The notes under the pieces were generated by a model. The model was not told the origin of the DNA. It saw only the letters and a program-made list of their open reading frames with translations, and ran no database searches. A stretch of DNA of 64,000 bases. Source: Zea mays (lineage: Eukaryota; Streptophyta; Magnoliopsida; Poales; Poaceae). Position 1 is the first letter of the stretch; every line of letters begins with the position of its first letter. Position numbers and translations under genes: made by a program. This document shows positions 44,067 through 55,687 of the stretch, one piece after another. Location of the stretch: the NCBI RefSeq assembly GCF_902167145.1, contig NC_050096.1, forward strand, positions 180,951,825 through 181,015,824, written 5' to 3'.

Positions 44067-45152
44067 TCAAACAAAAAATTTGCGGAGATTGTCAATGTTC
44101 CAAGAATGCTCTAAGTCTTCGCCGAATGGCGTTGCGAGCCTGTACGTGCTGGGGGACGCCTTCGTCTTGACGATGAAAGGTCCCTCCCACTTTGGCTCTA
44201 GCTTGCCCCGGGCCTCTGTCCGAGCTGTCCGGACGAGTACGAGGTCTCCTTCGTTGAATTCCCTCGGGATGACTGTGTGGTCGCGCCATGCTTTTGTTTG
44301 AGCTTGGTATTTGTTTAGAGCCTGTAGGGCGAAGACGCGGTCTCCGTCGATGAGGTCCTTCGAAGTAGGCTCGTCTACGTCGGGGATGGCTGTCGTGACT
44401 GTCCGTGGCGACCCATGTTTTATTTCTTGCGGGGTCATGGCCTCCGATCCATATAGAAGGCGAAAAGGGGTGAACCCAGTCGCCCTGCACTCAGTCGTGT
44501 TCAACGCCCAGACCGCTTCAGGTAACAGGTCGGTCCATTTGCCTTTTTTGTCATCGAGGAGCATTTTCTTGACGGCTGTGAAATTTTTACCATTGGCACG
44601 CTCCACGACTCCGTTGGATTGCGGGTGGTACACTGAGGCGAAGGCAAGCTTGGTGCCAATGGAGAAGCAGAAATCCTTGAAGTCTTGACTGTCAAATTGC
44701 TTGCCATTGTCAACTGTGAGCTCAGATGGGACTCCGAAGCGGCAAACAATGTTTTGCCAGAAGAATTTCTGGGCAGTCTTCGATGTTATAGTGGATACAG
44801 CCCTCGCCTCGATCCACTTGGTAAAATACTCGACGGCGACGAAGGTGAACTTGAGGTTCCCCTGGGCCATGGGTAGGGGCCCGACAATGTCCAGGCCCCA
44901 GTGCTGAAGGGGCCACGTGTGAGCGATTAGCTTTGTGAATTGCGAAGGGCTTCCCGAGCGTGGAGAAAATTTCTGGCAGGCTTTGCAGGACCTTGTGACC
45001 CAATTTGCAGCGCAGATCATGGCAGGCCAGTAGAAACCTTGACGGATCACCTTTGCGGCTAGGGCCCTGGGCCCTGCGTGAGAGCCGCAAGTCCCGCTGT
45101 GCACTTCGCGCAGAATTTGGACGCCTTCGGTCTCGGTGACACATTTAAGCAT
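44067..45152 (-). CDS. int: Element E integrase domain, open frame
   Basis: Uninterrupted 361-codon minus-strand frame. HHCC zinc part: EVHSGTCGSHAGPRAL ... SCKACQKFSP. Catalytic Asp in WGLDIVGPLP, second Asp in LTVDNGKQFDSQ, Glu in QSNGVVERANG. The C-terminal part has GDLVLVRTART, PKWEGPFIVKTK and HSWNIDNLRKFFV, the usual end of Tat integrases. It is part of a polyprotein, so the first Met is not a true start; the frame continues upstream after a shift. Confidence 0.92.
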   Translation of the reverse strand: MLKCVTETEGVQILREVHSGTCGSHAGPRALAAKVIRQGFYWPAMICAANWVTRSCKACQKFSPRSGSPSQFTKLIAHTWPLQHWGLDIVGPLPMAQGNLKFTFVAVEYFTKWIEARAVSTITSKTAQKFFWQNIVCRFGVPSELTVDNGKQFDSQDFKDFCFSIGTKLAFASVYHPQSNGVVERANGKNFTAVKKMLLDDKKGKWTDLLPEAVWALNTTECRATGFTPFRLLYGSEAMTPQEIKHGSPRTVTTAIPDVDEPTSKDLIDGDRVFALQALNKYQAQTKAWRDHTVIPREFNEGDLVLVRTARTEARGKLEPKWEGPFIVKTKASPSTYRLATPFGEDLEHSWNIDNLRKFFV

Positions 45153-45835
45153 GGGTTGACTGACCCCTTCTTGTAAAGTTGGCCTTTGATTAGTGCGAAG
45201 TCCCGACTTTGATGTTTGAGGCGCTTGGCCTCATTGATATCGGTTGGATGATAGTACCCCTGCAGGAACAGGGTTATTGGTGCCCGCCAGTCTTCAGTCA
45301 TGATGAGGTTGACTATGCGGTGGCCTTCGCTGTCATTGGTTATTTGGAGCCCCTCTGGGCTGCGGACGGCTGGCGTGCCGATGACATGGTAGAATACGTT
45401 GGAGGGCAGGGCCTCGCCTTTGGCGACTGCCTTGGCCAATGCGTCGGCCTCCTCATTTTTGGCGCGGTCCACATGCTGCAAGGTAAAACCTTTGAATTGT
45501 CTTTCGAGACTGCGGATAGCCGCGAGGTACTACATAAGTGCGGGGTCCTTCGCTGCGTAGTCCTTCTCGACTTGGTCGGCGACTACCTTGGAGTCTGTTC
45601 TGATGATGCAGGTGGTGACACCAAGTGCTCTTAGCTTGCGAAGGCCAAGGATGACAGCTCCATATTCTGCTATATTGTTGGTGCATCTTTCAGACTCCAA
45701 AGCAAAGTTGAGGCGTGCTGCGTATCTGTGCTTGGCCCCTGTGGGTGAAGTAATGACTGCAGCGGCGCCTGCCCCCGCATGGCACCATGCGCCGTCGCAA
45801 TGGATTGTCCATACCCTCTCTGCGGACGTGTCCGA
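45153..45835 (-). pseudogene. Element E second RNase H and link to integrase, disrupted
   Basis: After a TAG at the end of the RT frame, reading continues VWTIHCDGAWCHAGAGAAAV, NNIAEYGAVILGLRKLRALG and RTDSKVVADQVEKDYAA (three RNase H acidic positions), then a TAG near 45529 and RSLERQFKGFTLQHVDRAKN, EEADALAKAV. Matches the additional RNase H of Tat elements, as in B. Confidence 0.82.
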
Positions 45836-47340
45836 CTATGTTATTGGCCCAGTCCAGTCGACGACGAAGTCTGCCAGGACTTGTGACTTGATGGCTGTCC
45901 TGGGTTTGAATGTGATGTGGTAGCCGGAGAGTTCGGCCGCCCATTTGGCAATCCGGACTGATGCCTCCGGGTTTCTAAACAATTCGCCGAGTCGCCTATC
46001 TGAGGTGACCCGGACCTTGAACGCTTCAAAATAATGGCGCAATTTGCGCGAAGCCATAACAACTGCGTAGGCGATTTTTTCTAGTTCTGTCATATTGCAT
46101 TTTGATGTTGTGAGTACTTCAGAGACGTAATAAACTGGACATTGCCTGAACGAGCCCTCTCTGTTCTGCTCTTGAACCAGTGCTGCGCTGACCGCATGCG
46201 GCGAAGCTGCGATGTAGAGCAACAGTGGTAGCGAGGGGTCTGGGCTTGTAAGAATCGCCAATTCTGACAGGTACCGCTTCAAAGAGGTGAAGACCGCCGC
46301 CTGCTCTGGTCCCCATGCGAAGTCTTTTGCGCCGCGGAGTGTTTTGAGGATAGGGAGACTTCGCTCTGCGGATTTGGAGATGAATCTCTTGAGGGCGGCC
46401 AATCTGCCTGTCAGTCGTTGGACGTCTCTGGCTGACTGCGGGGGCGTCATGTTGATGATGGCCTGAATTTTGGTTGGATTGGCTTCGATCCCGCGGTGCG
46501 ACACCAGGTAGCCCAATATTTTCCCCTGGCGAACGCCGAAGACGCACTTTTCGTGGTTTAGGCGAAGTTGTGCGTCCCGCATGTTCGCAAATGTTATGGC
46601 GAGGTCAGCCAGATGGTCTTCCTTGCTTCTGCTGGCGACGACGATGTCGTCCACATATGTAAATATGTTTCTGCCGACTTGGCCCTCGAGCACCGTTTTG
46701 GTGAGCCGAGAGAAAGTGGACCCGACGTTCTTAAGTCCCTCCGGCATTCTGATGAAGCAATACGTGCCAAAGGGTGTTATGAAGCTGGTGCTTGCCTTGT
46801 CTTCCTCCTTCATATATATTTGATGGTAGCCGGAGAAGAAATCAAGGAGTGACATGACTTCGCACCCGGCCGCACTATCGACGATTTTGTCGATCTGAGG
46901 CAGCGGGAAGTTGTCCTTGGGGCAGGCCTTGTTAAGACTGGTGAAATCGATGCACATCCGCCATTTGCCGCTCTTCTTCTGCACCATCACTATGTTGGCG
47001 AGCCATGTAGGGTAGGCAATTGGCTCGATAAATTTGGCCTCAAGCAGGCGATGTACCTCGGCCTTGGCGGCTTCTGTCTTCTCGTCAGACATCTTACACA
47101 ACCACTGTTTCTTCGGCCTCACCGAAGGGTCGATTCCTAAGTTGTGCTCGATGATGGAGCGACTGACTCCAACCAGGTCGAGGGTGGACCAGGCGAAGAT
47201 GTCTTTATTCTTGGACAGACAGCAGAGGAGTCTCTCCTCGTCATGCGAAGTGAGGTCTTTGCTGATGGTAACCGTCTGCTTGGGCGTTGCCTGGTCGAGG
47301 GGAACAGTCTTGGTCCCGTCGTTGCTCTGCAGCTGTGCTT
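45836..47340 (-). CDS. pol: Element E reverse transcriptase and RNase H, open over at least 428 codons
   Basis: The frame upstream reads TVTISKDLTSHDEERLL and NKDIFAWSTLDLVGVS, then the RT: YPTWLANIVMVQKKSGKWRM, NKACPKDNFPLPQIDKIVD, SLLDFFSGYHQIYM, TSFITPFGTYCF, NIFTYVDDIVVAS (catalytic YVDD), then CVFGVRQGKILGYLVS. The connection/RNase H has RDVQRLTGRLAALKRF, CPVYYVSEVLTTSKCN and RKLRHYFEAFKV. It ends SQVLADFVVDWTGPIT with a TAG. No disruption of the catalytic parts is visible. Confidence 0.9.
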
Positions 47341-47386
47341 TGTCATGTTCTTTGGCGGTTGGGCTGGCAGGCTCGGGGACCTCGCG

Positions 47387-47920
47387 CTAGGCCGTGAGGC
47401 AGTGTACGTTTCTTTGTCCGGGAACGAAGTCTCTTTCTATGTTACGCGCAGCCTGCTGGTTGCCGTAGACTGTGATGGCGCCTTGTAGACCTGGGATCTT
47501 CATGCACAGGTAAAGTCCGTGAATGGCTGCCTCAAACTTGTTGATGGAGCCCCGGCCCATTATGGCGTTGTACGGGTACACCATGTCGATGATGTCGAAC
47601 GTGACTTGCTCACTTCAGGCATTGGGTGCTACACCGAAGGAGAGAGGTAACTCTATTTTGCCAACAGGAAAGGTGCCCTTGCCGCCGAAGCCGTACAATG
47701 GGTTGTCCGAAGGCTTGAGCAGGCTGTGGCTTATGCCCATGCGATCGAAGGCATGGAGGAAAATGATATCCGCCTGGCTGCCATTGTCGACTAAGACTTT
47801 GTGCAGGTCCCAGCCTGCCACGCTGCAGTTGATAACCATGGCGTTGATGTGGGGTGCGCTGCGCAGATCGACGTCTCGGGCATCGAAGGTCAATGGCACA
47901 TGGGACCACTTTGTGTGCAC
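47387..47920 (-). pseudogene. pro: Element E aspartic protease, frameshifted
   Basis: Reads INAMVINCSVAGWDLHKVLV, then DNGSQADIIF (active site variant Asp-Asn-Gly-Ser), NPLYGFGGKGTFPVGKIELP and SFGVAPNA with a stop near 47615. A second frame (47584-47387) continues VYPYNAIMGRGSINKFEAAI, the usual protease tail, so one frameshift lies between. Confidence 0.8.
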
Positions 47921-49681
47921 GACTGGACCGGTGACGGCGACGTGGTTGATGCTGCGGTAATGGTCCCTCTTCTGCCGCTTTGTGTCAAAGTCGGCGCTGG
48001 ACCCCCAGTGATCATGTGAATGACTCCACGATACGACTGATCGGCGAAGTCTTCTTGCTTTGGGGCTTGGGGGTGGTGGATGTTTTGTTGTTGCTGGTGT
48101 GGAGGTGGGTGTGGGGGAGGTACGATTTGTACCTCCTGGTGGTGTTGGTATGCGTGGTGCGGTGGATGCGGAGCGGGGCCGTGGTTGTATGGCTGAGGGG
48201 GTTGCTGATATGTGTGCGCGACAACTCTAGGGTTGTCGGCTGGTTGCGTCCGTGCCATCCTGTCTCTGGTGGCCTTCGTCTCTGGGCAGTCTCTTGTAGG
48301 GTGCACGCAGTCTTCGCCGTGGAACAAGCAGTAAAATCTGCGCGGCTGCTGCGCACGTCCCCGTCCCCGACCACGAGTTCCATTTCTGCGGCCATGGGGG
48401 ATACTCCTGGCGGCGAGGGGCCTCGCCAGCGGGGTGCTGGTTGGCGATGTTGTGCACCTGCTGCTGATTATGGTCGTCCCGACCGGAGTCTGCATGCGAG
48501 GGCCTTGTCCACGTGCGACTGGACTGCGGAGGGTCTTTGGGTTTCCTTTGAGACTCTACTTTGCGCTGGTGGAGCTCTTCAGATCTGGCGTATTTTTCAA
48601 ATAGCTGATACAGCTCCTGGAGGTTCCTGGGTGGATCCCTGATGCAGTGGCTATAAAGGACGCCGGCCCGAAGGCCACTGATGGTGTAGTGGATGGCGAT
48701 TTGGTCATCGACCGAAGGCAGTTGTGACTTGAGGGTCAGAAACTTGCGGTAGTACTCCTGCAGAGTCTCTCTTTCCAGCTGCTTGCAGAGTGAAAGTTCA
48801 GCCAAGGCGTCGGTGTCTAGGCGGTACCCTTGGAAGTTGAGCAAGAATTTGTCCCGGAGACTTCTCTAGGAGTCGATGGACAATGGGGGCAACCTGGTGT
48901 ACCAGGTGAGGGCTGGGCCTTCGAGGGCGATGATGAATGACTTGGCCATCGTGGCGTTGTCCCCTCCGGATGATGCAACGGCGACCTGATAGCTCATGAT
49001 GTACTGTGCTGGGTCAGTGCTGCCGTTGTACTTGGGATAGGTCCCTGCCCTGAAGTTGGCGGGCCATGGTGACACTTGCAGGTGTAGCGCCAGGGGACTT
49101 CGCTCGTCAAGGTAGTTGACACCTTGGAATGCCGCGGCGTGTGGGATGGCGTGTCCACGCTGAGGGATGAACAGGTCTTCGATTTGTGCGCGCTGTTGGA
49201 GGGGTGGGCCGTGTTGCAGGCCGAGTTGGCCTTCGCGCTGCATGAGCGCAATCTCTTGTTCAAGCTCTTGAGCCTTCCGCTCTTCGTCGCGTATCATCTG
49301 TCGCACCTTGGCTTGTGCAGACAAACGTTGGCGCTTGGCCTCGAGGATCTCTTTTTGCTTTTGGAGGTTGCGGTTCTTGATGCGCAAGGCGCGCAGCTGT
49401 AGCTGCTCTTCTGCTGAAACGCCGATGACTTCGCCGTCCTCGGTGGCGTCTGCGCCCTTCGGTGGAGCGAAGCCTGGGGGAAGTTGCGGTTGTCCTCCAG
49501 AGCTGCAGGTGCGGAGACTGCCTTCGGGAGTGGGTTGTTCATTGCGCTGCCTCTTGCTGAGTGCGTCGTCTTCGCAGGCCTCTTGGTGGGTGGTGTCGAC
49601 AAGGGCCTTGCCCTTTTTCTCGGCCAGCAGTGCTGCCTTCGCAGCCTCATCAGCCTTCGAGCTAGCTTTCTTGGGTGCCAT
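47890..49681 (-). pseudogene. gag: Element E gag, stop and frameshift
   Basis: Starts MAPKKASSKADEAAKAALLA at 49681, close to the start of C's gag. A charged coiled-coil segment (KNRNLQKQKEILEAKRQRLS) precedes the capsid core (YPKYNGSTDPAQYIMSYQVA, MAKSFIIALEGPALTWYTRL); a TAG near 48866 replaces a Trp. Then RSLRDKFLLNFQGYRLDTDA, RETLQEYYRKFLTLKSQLPS, YTISGLRAGVLYSHCI, a frameshift near 48400, and a knuckle CLFHGEDCVHPTRDC (C-X2-H-X5-H-X4-C), ending in a His/Pro/Gln-rich tail. Confidence 0.88.
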
Positions 49682-49696
49682 CGCGGGTGGTTTTTC

Positions 49697-49720
49697 CGTA
49701 GCACGAACGGTGGGCGCCAA
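49697..49720 (-). other. Primer binding site of element E
   Basis: On the minus strand TTTGGCGCCCACCGTTCGTG follows the 5' LTR end; compare C's TTGGCGCCCACCTCC. Confidence 0.8.
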
Positions 49721-49721
49721 A

Positions 49722-50201
49722 TGTTGGAACTTTCTCTCCTGGGCAAGTTGATCCAACGGGGGAGTGAATGCAACGTAAACAAGGTTTTAACTCGAGATGG
49801 CAATAGCTCTGTTAATCTAGCCTCTCAAGGGCACTGTGCGAGGGTATTTATAGGTGCCTGAGTGCCCAGCATCTTGAGTTAAGGACGCATGTGCCCTCAG
49901 GCGCCCAGGTTATCCCCGGAATATTCCCATAAAGCAGGGTTACAGACTGTAATTACAGGGAAGCCTTTACAAATTAGGCCCATAATGCGTAGCGGCCACG
50001 CAGTGCCTGTTACAATGGGCCGGATCACGCGTGGGCCTCCATGTTGGACGAGACCGCGGGATGGGACGACCTCGTCATAGGCCTTCATCCTGCGACGCGT
50101 GGGATGAAGGGTAAAGTCTGCCAGTTGTCTTGTCTCCGTTGGTGCAGCGAGTCTGGCGAAGGCATCGAGCGAAGGGTGGCGTCTTCGCCTTCGCCCCAAC
50201 A
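49722..50201 (-). repeat. 5' LTR of element E
   Basis: 480 bp, same length as the 3' LTR, with 14 substitutions and no indels between them. TATA on the minus strand at about 49845-49852. Followed on the right by the AAGAG duplication. Confidence 0.95.
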
Positions 50202-50206
50202 AAGAG

Positions 50207-51546
50207 CTTTTGACAAATCCTCAAACAAAGGAAAGTGAAAGACTACAAGCCCCGTTCCAAAAGGGTGTGCTACAGGTGTGGTAAGTCCGGTCACTTTATT
50301 GCAAAATGTCGATATACAAGTGACAGTGACAGGGACGACAACAAGAAAGGGAAGAATAAGATGGAAAAGAAGAAGTATTACAAGAAGAAGGGTGGCGAGG
50401 CGGATATGGGGCAGGAATGGGACTCCTCCTCCGACGAGGACGCCGCCAACATTGCCATCAACAAAGGACTTCTCTTCCCCAACGTCGGCCATAAGAGCCT
50501 AATGGCTAAGGATGGCAAGAAGAAGGTACATTTTAGAGATACCCCCAAATATACTACGTCCGATGATGAGGGTAGCTCTAGTGATAATGAAGATAATTTA
50601 ACTTCTCTTTTTGCCAACCTTACTAAAGATCAAAATAAGAAAATAAATGAATTAATAGAATCCATTAACGTGAAGGATGATCTCTTGGAATGCCAAGAGG
50701 ACTTGCTCGTTAAGGAAAATAAAAAAATTGTTAAATTGAAAAATGCTTATGCTCTAGAAGTAGAAAAATGTGAAAATCTATCTAAAGAGCTTAATATGTG
50801 CAATGATTCAATTTCTTGTCTTAGAATTGAGAATGATAATTTAATTGCTAAGATTGAAGAATTGAATGTTTGCAAACCATCTACATCTACTGTTGAACAT
50901 GTCACTATTTGTACTAGATGTAGAGATGTTAATGTTGATGCTATAGATGATCACCTTGCCATGATTAAAAAACAAAATGATCACATTTAAATGCTAAAAT
51001 TGCCGACCATGAATTAGAAAATAAAAAATTTAAATTTGCTCGTAGCATGCTTTTATAATGGGAGACGCCCTGGCATTAAGGATGTCATTGGCTTCCAACA
51101 AGGGAGCCAAAGCAATACCAAACTTAATACCCCCAAGAACAAATTGTCTAATTTTGTTAAGGGTAAGGATCCCATGGTTCAGGATAGAGAGGGTTACATT
51201 CTATATCCTAAAAACTATCCTGAGCATAAGATTAGGAGAATACATGCTAGAAAACCTCATTCCATTTCTCATCATGTTTTTATGTATAGTAATGAGGCAT
51301 CTAGCTATAGGCATTCCACTCATACCAATATGCCTAAAAAGAATTCCTAATACATCAAATGAGCATGACATTTCATTTAAAACTTTTGATGCATCTTATG
51401 TGCTTACTAACAAATCAGGCAAAGTAGTTGTCAAATATGTTGGGGGCAAACACAAGAGTCCCAAGACTTGTGTTTGGGTACCCAAGGTACTTGTTTCTAA
51501 TGTCAAAGGACCCAAGACTGTTTGGTTACCTAAGAACAAGGCCTAA
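50207..51546 (+). pseudogene. gag: Element F gag, C-terminal part
   Basis: Resumes after E with CTTTTGACAAATCC..., KDYKPRSKRVCYRCGKSGHF, an intact C-X2-C-X4-H-X4-C knuckle (CYRCGKSGHFIAKC), an acidic stretch (SSDEDAANIAINKG), and a long coiled coil (NDSISCLRIENDNLIAKIEE). Frame changes near 50985 and 51345. It ends VSNVKGPKTVWLPKNKA and a TAA at 51544-51546. Confidence 0.88.
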
Positions 51547-51559
51547 ATTTGTTTTGTAG

Positions 51560-54500
51560 GTTTATGCATCCGGTGGATCAAGTTGGATAATCGATAGCGG
51601 GTGCACAAACCACATGACAGGGGAGAAAAGAATGTTCTCATATGAGAAAAATGAAGATCCCCAAAGAGCTATCACATTCGTGGATGGAAATCAAGGTTTG
51701 GGTAAAATTGCTATATCCTTTGACCATTCCATTTCTAATGTTTTTCTTGTAGATTCTTTAGATTACAATTTGCTTTTTGTTTCTCAATTATGCAAAATGG
51801 GTTACAAGTGTGTTTTTTCTGATATCGGTGTTACTGTCTTTAGAAGAAGTGACGATTCAATAGCATTTACGGGATTGTTAGATGGTCAGCTATATTTAGT
51901 TGATTTTAATGATAACAATTCTGAACTAGACACTTGTTTAATTGTTAAGACTAATATGGGCTAGCTCTGGCATCTCCGACTTGCCCATCTAGGGATGAAG
52001 AATCTTCACAAGCTTCTAAAGAGAGAACACATCTTGGGACTAACAAATGTTCACTTTGAGAAAGACAAGATTTGTAGCGCATGCCAAGCAGGGAAGCAAG
52101 TTGGAGTTCATCATCCACACAAGAACATCATGACGACCGCCAGACCGCTTGAGCTACTCCACATGGATCTATTCGGCACGATCGCTTATATAAGCATCAG
52201 CGGGAGTAAGTACTGTCTTGTTATTGTGGATGACTATTCTCGCTTCACTTGGGTGTTCTTTCTACAAGAAAAATCTCAAACCCAAGAGATCTTAAAGAGA
52301 TTCTTGAGATGGGCTCAAAATGAGTTCGGATTGAGAATCAAGAAGATTAGAAGCGACAATGGAACGGAGTTCAAGAACTCTCAAATTGAAGGATTTCTTG
52401 AGGAGGAGGGTATCAAGCATGAGTTCTCTTCTCCCTACACACCTCAACAAAATGGTGTAGTGGAGAGGAAGAATAGAACTTTACTGGACATGGCAATGAC
52501 CATGCTTGATGAGTACAAGACACGAGATCAGTTTTGGGCGGAGGCGATTAACACCGCCTGCTACTCCATCAACCGACTCTACCTTCACCGAATTCTCAAG
52601 AAAACATCATATGAACTCCTCACTGGTAAAAAAACCTAATGTTTCTTACTTTAGAGTCTTTGGGAGCAAATGCTTTATTCTTATTAAAAGAGGTAGAAAA
52701 TCTAAATTTGCTCCTAAAGCGGTAGAAGGTTTTTTACTTGGTTATGATTCAAACACAAGGGCATATAGAGTCTTCAACAAGTCCACTGGATTAGTTGAAG
52801 TTTCTTGTGACATCGTGTTTGATGAGACTAATGGCTCCCAAGTAGAGCAAGATGATCTTGATGAATTAGATGATGAAGAGGCTCCATGCGTCGCACTAAG
52901 GAACATGTACATTGGGGATGTATGTCCAAAAGAATCTGAGGAGCCTACACAAGCACAAGATCAACCATCACCTTTCATACAAGCATCCCCACCTACTCAA
53001 GAAGAGGACATGGCTCAAGAAGAAGAGGATGAAGACCAAGATGATGAGCCACCTCAGGAGGAGGACATTGATCAAGGGGGAGATGAAGATGATCAAGACA
53101 AGGAAGATGATCAAGAAATTCAAAATCAAAGACCGTCACACCCAAGAGTCCACCAAGCAATTCAAAGAGATTACCCTGTCAACTCCATTCTTGGTGACAT
53201 TCACAAGGGGGTAACCACTCGAGTTGCTCATTTTTGTGAACATTACTCTTTTGTGTCTTCCATTGAATCATACATGATAGAGGATGCACTAAGAGATCCG
53301 GATTGGGTGGGACAATGCAAGAGGAGCTCAACAACTTCACAAGGAATGAGGTATGACATTTAGTTCCACGTCCTAACCAAAATGTTGTAGGTACCAAGTG
53401 GGTATTCCACAAAAAACAAGATGAGCATGGTGTGGTGACTAGAAACAAAGCCCGACTTGTTGCAAAGGGATATTCACAAGTCGAAGGTTTGGATTTCGAT
53501 GAAACCTATGCACCCGTAGCTAGGCTTGAGTCAATTCGTATATTACTTGCCTATGCTACTTACCATGGCTTTAAGTTATATCAAATGGACGTGAAGAGTG
53601 CCTTCCTTAATGGTCGTATCAAGGAAGAGGTATATGTTGAGCAACCTCCCGGTATTGAAGATAGTGAGTATCCTTCTCATGTTTATAAACTCTCAAAGGC
53701 GCTTTATGGGCTCAAGCAGGCCCCAAGAGCATGGTATGATTGCCTAAGAGATTTTCTTATCACTAGTGGCTTCAAAGTTGGAAAAGCTGATCCTACTCTC
53801 TTCACTAAAACAATTACTAAAGACTTGTTTATATGCCAAATCTATGTTGATGATATTATATTTGAGTCTACTAACAAGTTAACTTGTGAAGAATTTAGTA
53901 GGATAATGATACAGAAATTCGAGATGTCTATGATGGGGGAGTTAAAGTACTTCCTTGGATTTCAAATCAAGCAACTGCAAGAAGGCACCTTCATGAGCCA
54001 AACTAAGTACATTCAATATATTCTTAAGAAGTTTGGAATGAAGAATGCCAAACCCATCAAGACACCCATGGGAACAAATGGACATCTCGACCTCGACACG
54101 GGAGATAAATCCGTAGATCAAAAGGTATACCGGTCGATGATAGGATCTTTACTCTATTTATGTGCTTCACAACTAGATATAATGCTTTCAGTATGCATGT
54201 GAGCAAGGTTCCAGGTAAATCCTAAGAAAGTTCACCTTAGGGACATAAAAAGAATCATGAGATATTTAGTTTACACTCCTAAGTTTGGGCTATGTTACCC
54301 CAAGGGATCTACCTTTGATTTAATTGGGTATTTTGATGTCGATTTTGCTGGATGTAAAATTGATAGGAAGAGCACATCAGGGACTTGTCAGTTTCTAGGA
54401 AGATCCCTGGTGTCTTGGGCTTCAAAGAAACAAAACTCAGTAGCTCTTTCCACCGCCGAAGCCGAGTATATTGCTGCAGGCCATTGCTGTGCACAATTAC

Positions 54501-54796
54501 TTTGGATGAGGCAAACGCTTAAGGACTATGGCTACAAATTGAGCAAAGTCCCTCTTCTATGTGATAATGAGAGTGCAATCCGCATGGCGGCTAATCCTGT
54601 TGAACACAGCCGCACTAAGCACATAGACATCCGATATCACTTTTTGAGAGATCACCAACAAAAGGGGGATATCGAAATTGCTTATGTTAGCACCCACAAC
54701 CAATTAGCCTATATCTTTACCAAGCCACTAGATGACAAGACTTTTAGCAAACTTAGGAATGAGCAAAATATATTTGATTCTTGGAACTTTAATTGA
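51560..54796 (+). pseudogene. pol: Element F pol (protease, integrase, RT, RNase H), disrupted
   Basis: Protease: SSWIIDSGCTNHMTG. A TAG at 51962 replaces Trp in NMGWLWH. Integrase: RLAHLGMKNLHKLL, CSACQAGKQVGVHH, first Asp in LLHMDLFG and VDDYSRFTWVFF, then IRSDNGTEFKNSQ, QQNGVVERKNRTLL. A frameshift at about 52636 follows LLTGKK, then an acidic linker (QEEDIDQGGDEDDQDKEDDQ) and another frameshift near 53310. [71 protein letters not shown] at about 54200 precedes the RNase H (GCKIDRKSTSGTCQF, VALSTAEAEYIAAGHC, HIDIRYHFLRDH). Ends FDSWNFN at 54796. Confidence 0.92.
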
Positions 54797-55687
54797 AACA
54801 TTGCACACATAACTCATTTATATACCTTTAATCATGTCTCTTTCATATGGTACAAATGCATATTTATTATTCTTCTTGTACCAAGGCTAATGTGCTTTCA
54901 AGTATACTTCTATGTTTAGTCTCAAATTGAAAGGGAACTGGAGTATTCGGCAAAGACAAGGCTTCCACTCCAACTCTGACGGTATCATTTATCCTTTGCC
55001 GTTACTCAGAAAACTCCCATTTGGTATAAACCTTCACTCATATTTATTTTACCAAAGGGGGAGAAAGTAGGCCCCAAAGGGGGAGATTACAAGAGGGCCC
55101 TTAAGATTCTTCGTTTTTGGCGATTAATGCCAAAGGGGGAGAAAGTATTAGGCCCAAAGCAAAAGGACCGCGCCACCACATTTTCAAAATTCAAAACTAT
55201 TTCACAAAAGGAAGAAATTATCTCAATTGGTATCAAAATTTCAATCGGTATTTCATTTTGGTTTCAAAAATTTAATTGGTATAATTTCATCTGGTATCTG
55301 TTTCAAAAACCCTCTTGATAAGCTAAGGGGAGAATTTCTTCAGGGGGAGCTTTTATTTAGTCAAAGGAAAAGCATTTGAAACAAGGAATTTCAAATCTTG
55401 AAAATGCTTCTTGAAATCATATTCCTATACCTTTGGCTATTTGCAAAATAATTTGAAAAGAGTTTTCCAAAAGGATTTGCAAAAACAAGCAAGTGGTGCA
55501 AATGTGGTCCAAAATGTTAAATAGAAGAAAGCAATCACATTCATTCTTAGATTCATGAAGAAAGTCTTTCAATTGGTTTAAATCTGAGCAACCTATGCAC
55601 GTCAATCACAATTGCAAACTAGTTACATCTTTACACTTTATATTTGCTTTGGTTTGTGTTGGCATCAATCACCAAAAAGGGGGAGAT
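54797..55687 (+). other. Element F 3' noncoding region with repeated polypurine motifs
   Basis: No gene. AAAGGGGGAGA-type motifs occur at about 55054, 55075, 55132, 55325 (AAGGGGAGA) and 55341 (AGGGGGAG), and the tract adjoining the LTR is AAAAAGGGGGAGAT (55674-55687). Multiple polypurine copies in this region are a known Sirevirus feature. Confidence 0.8.

Larger units (their letters stand above)
38873..50201 (-). mobile_element. Element E: complete Tat-lineage gypsy retrotransposon with antisense gene
   Basis: 11,329 bp with 480-bp LTRs (5' LTR 49722-50201, 3' LTR 38873-39352 in its own sense) and a perfect AAGAG duplication. Sense genes on the minus strand: gag, protease, RT-RNase H, second RNase H, integrase. 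Between the integrase and the 3' LTR is an opposite-strand spliced gene related to the one in C. The LTRs differ at 14 sites by my count (about 3%), much older than C. Confidence 0.93.
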
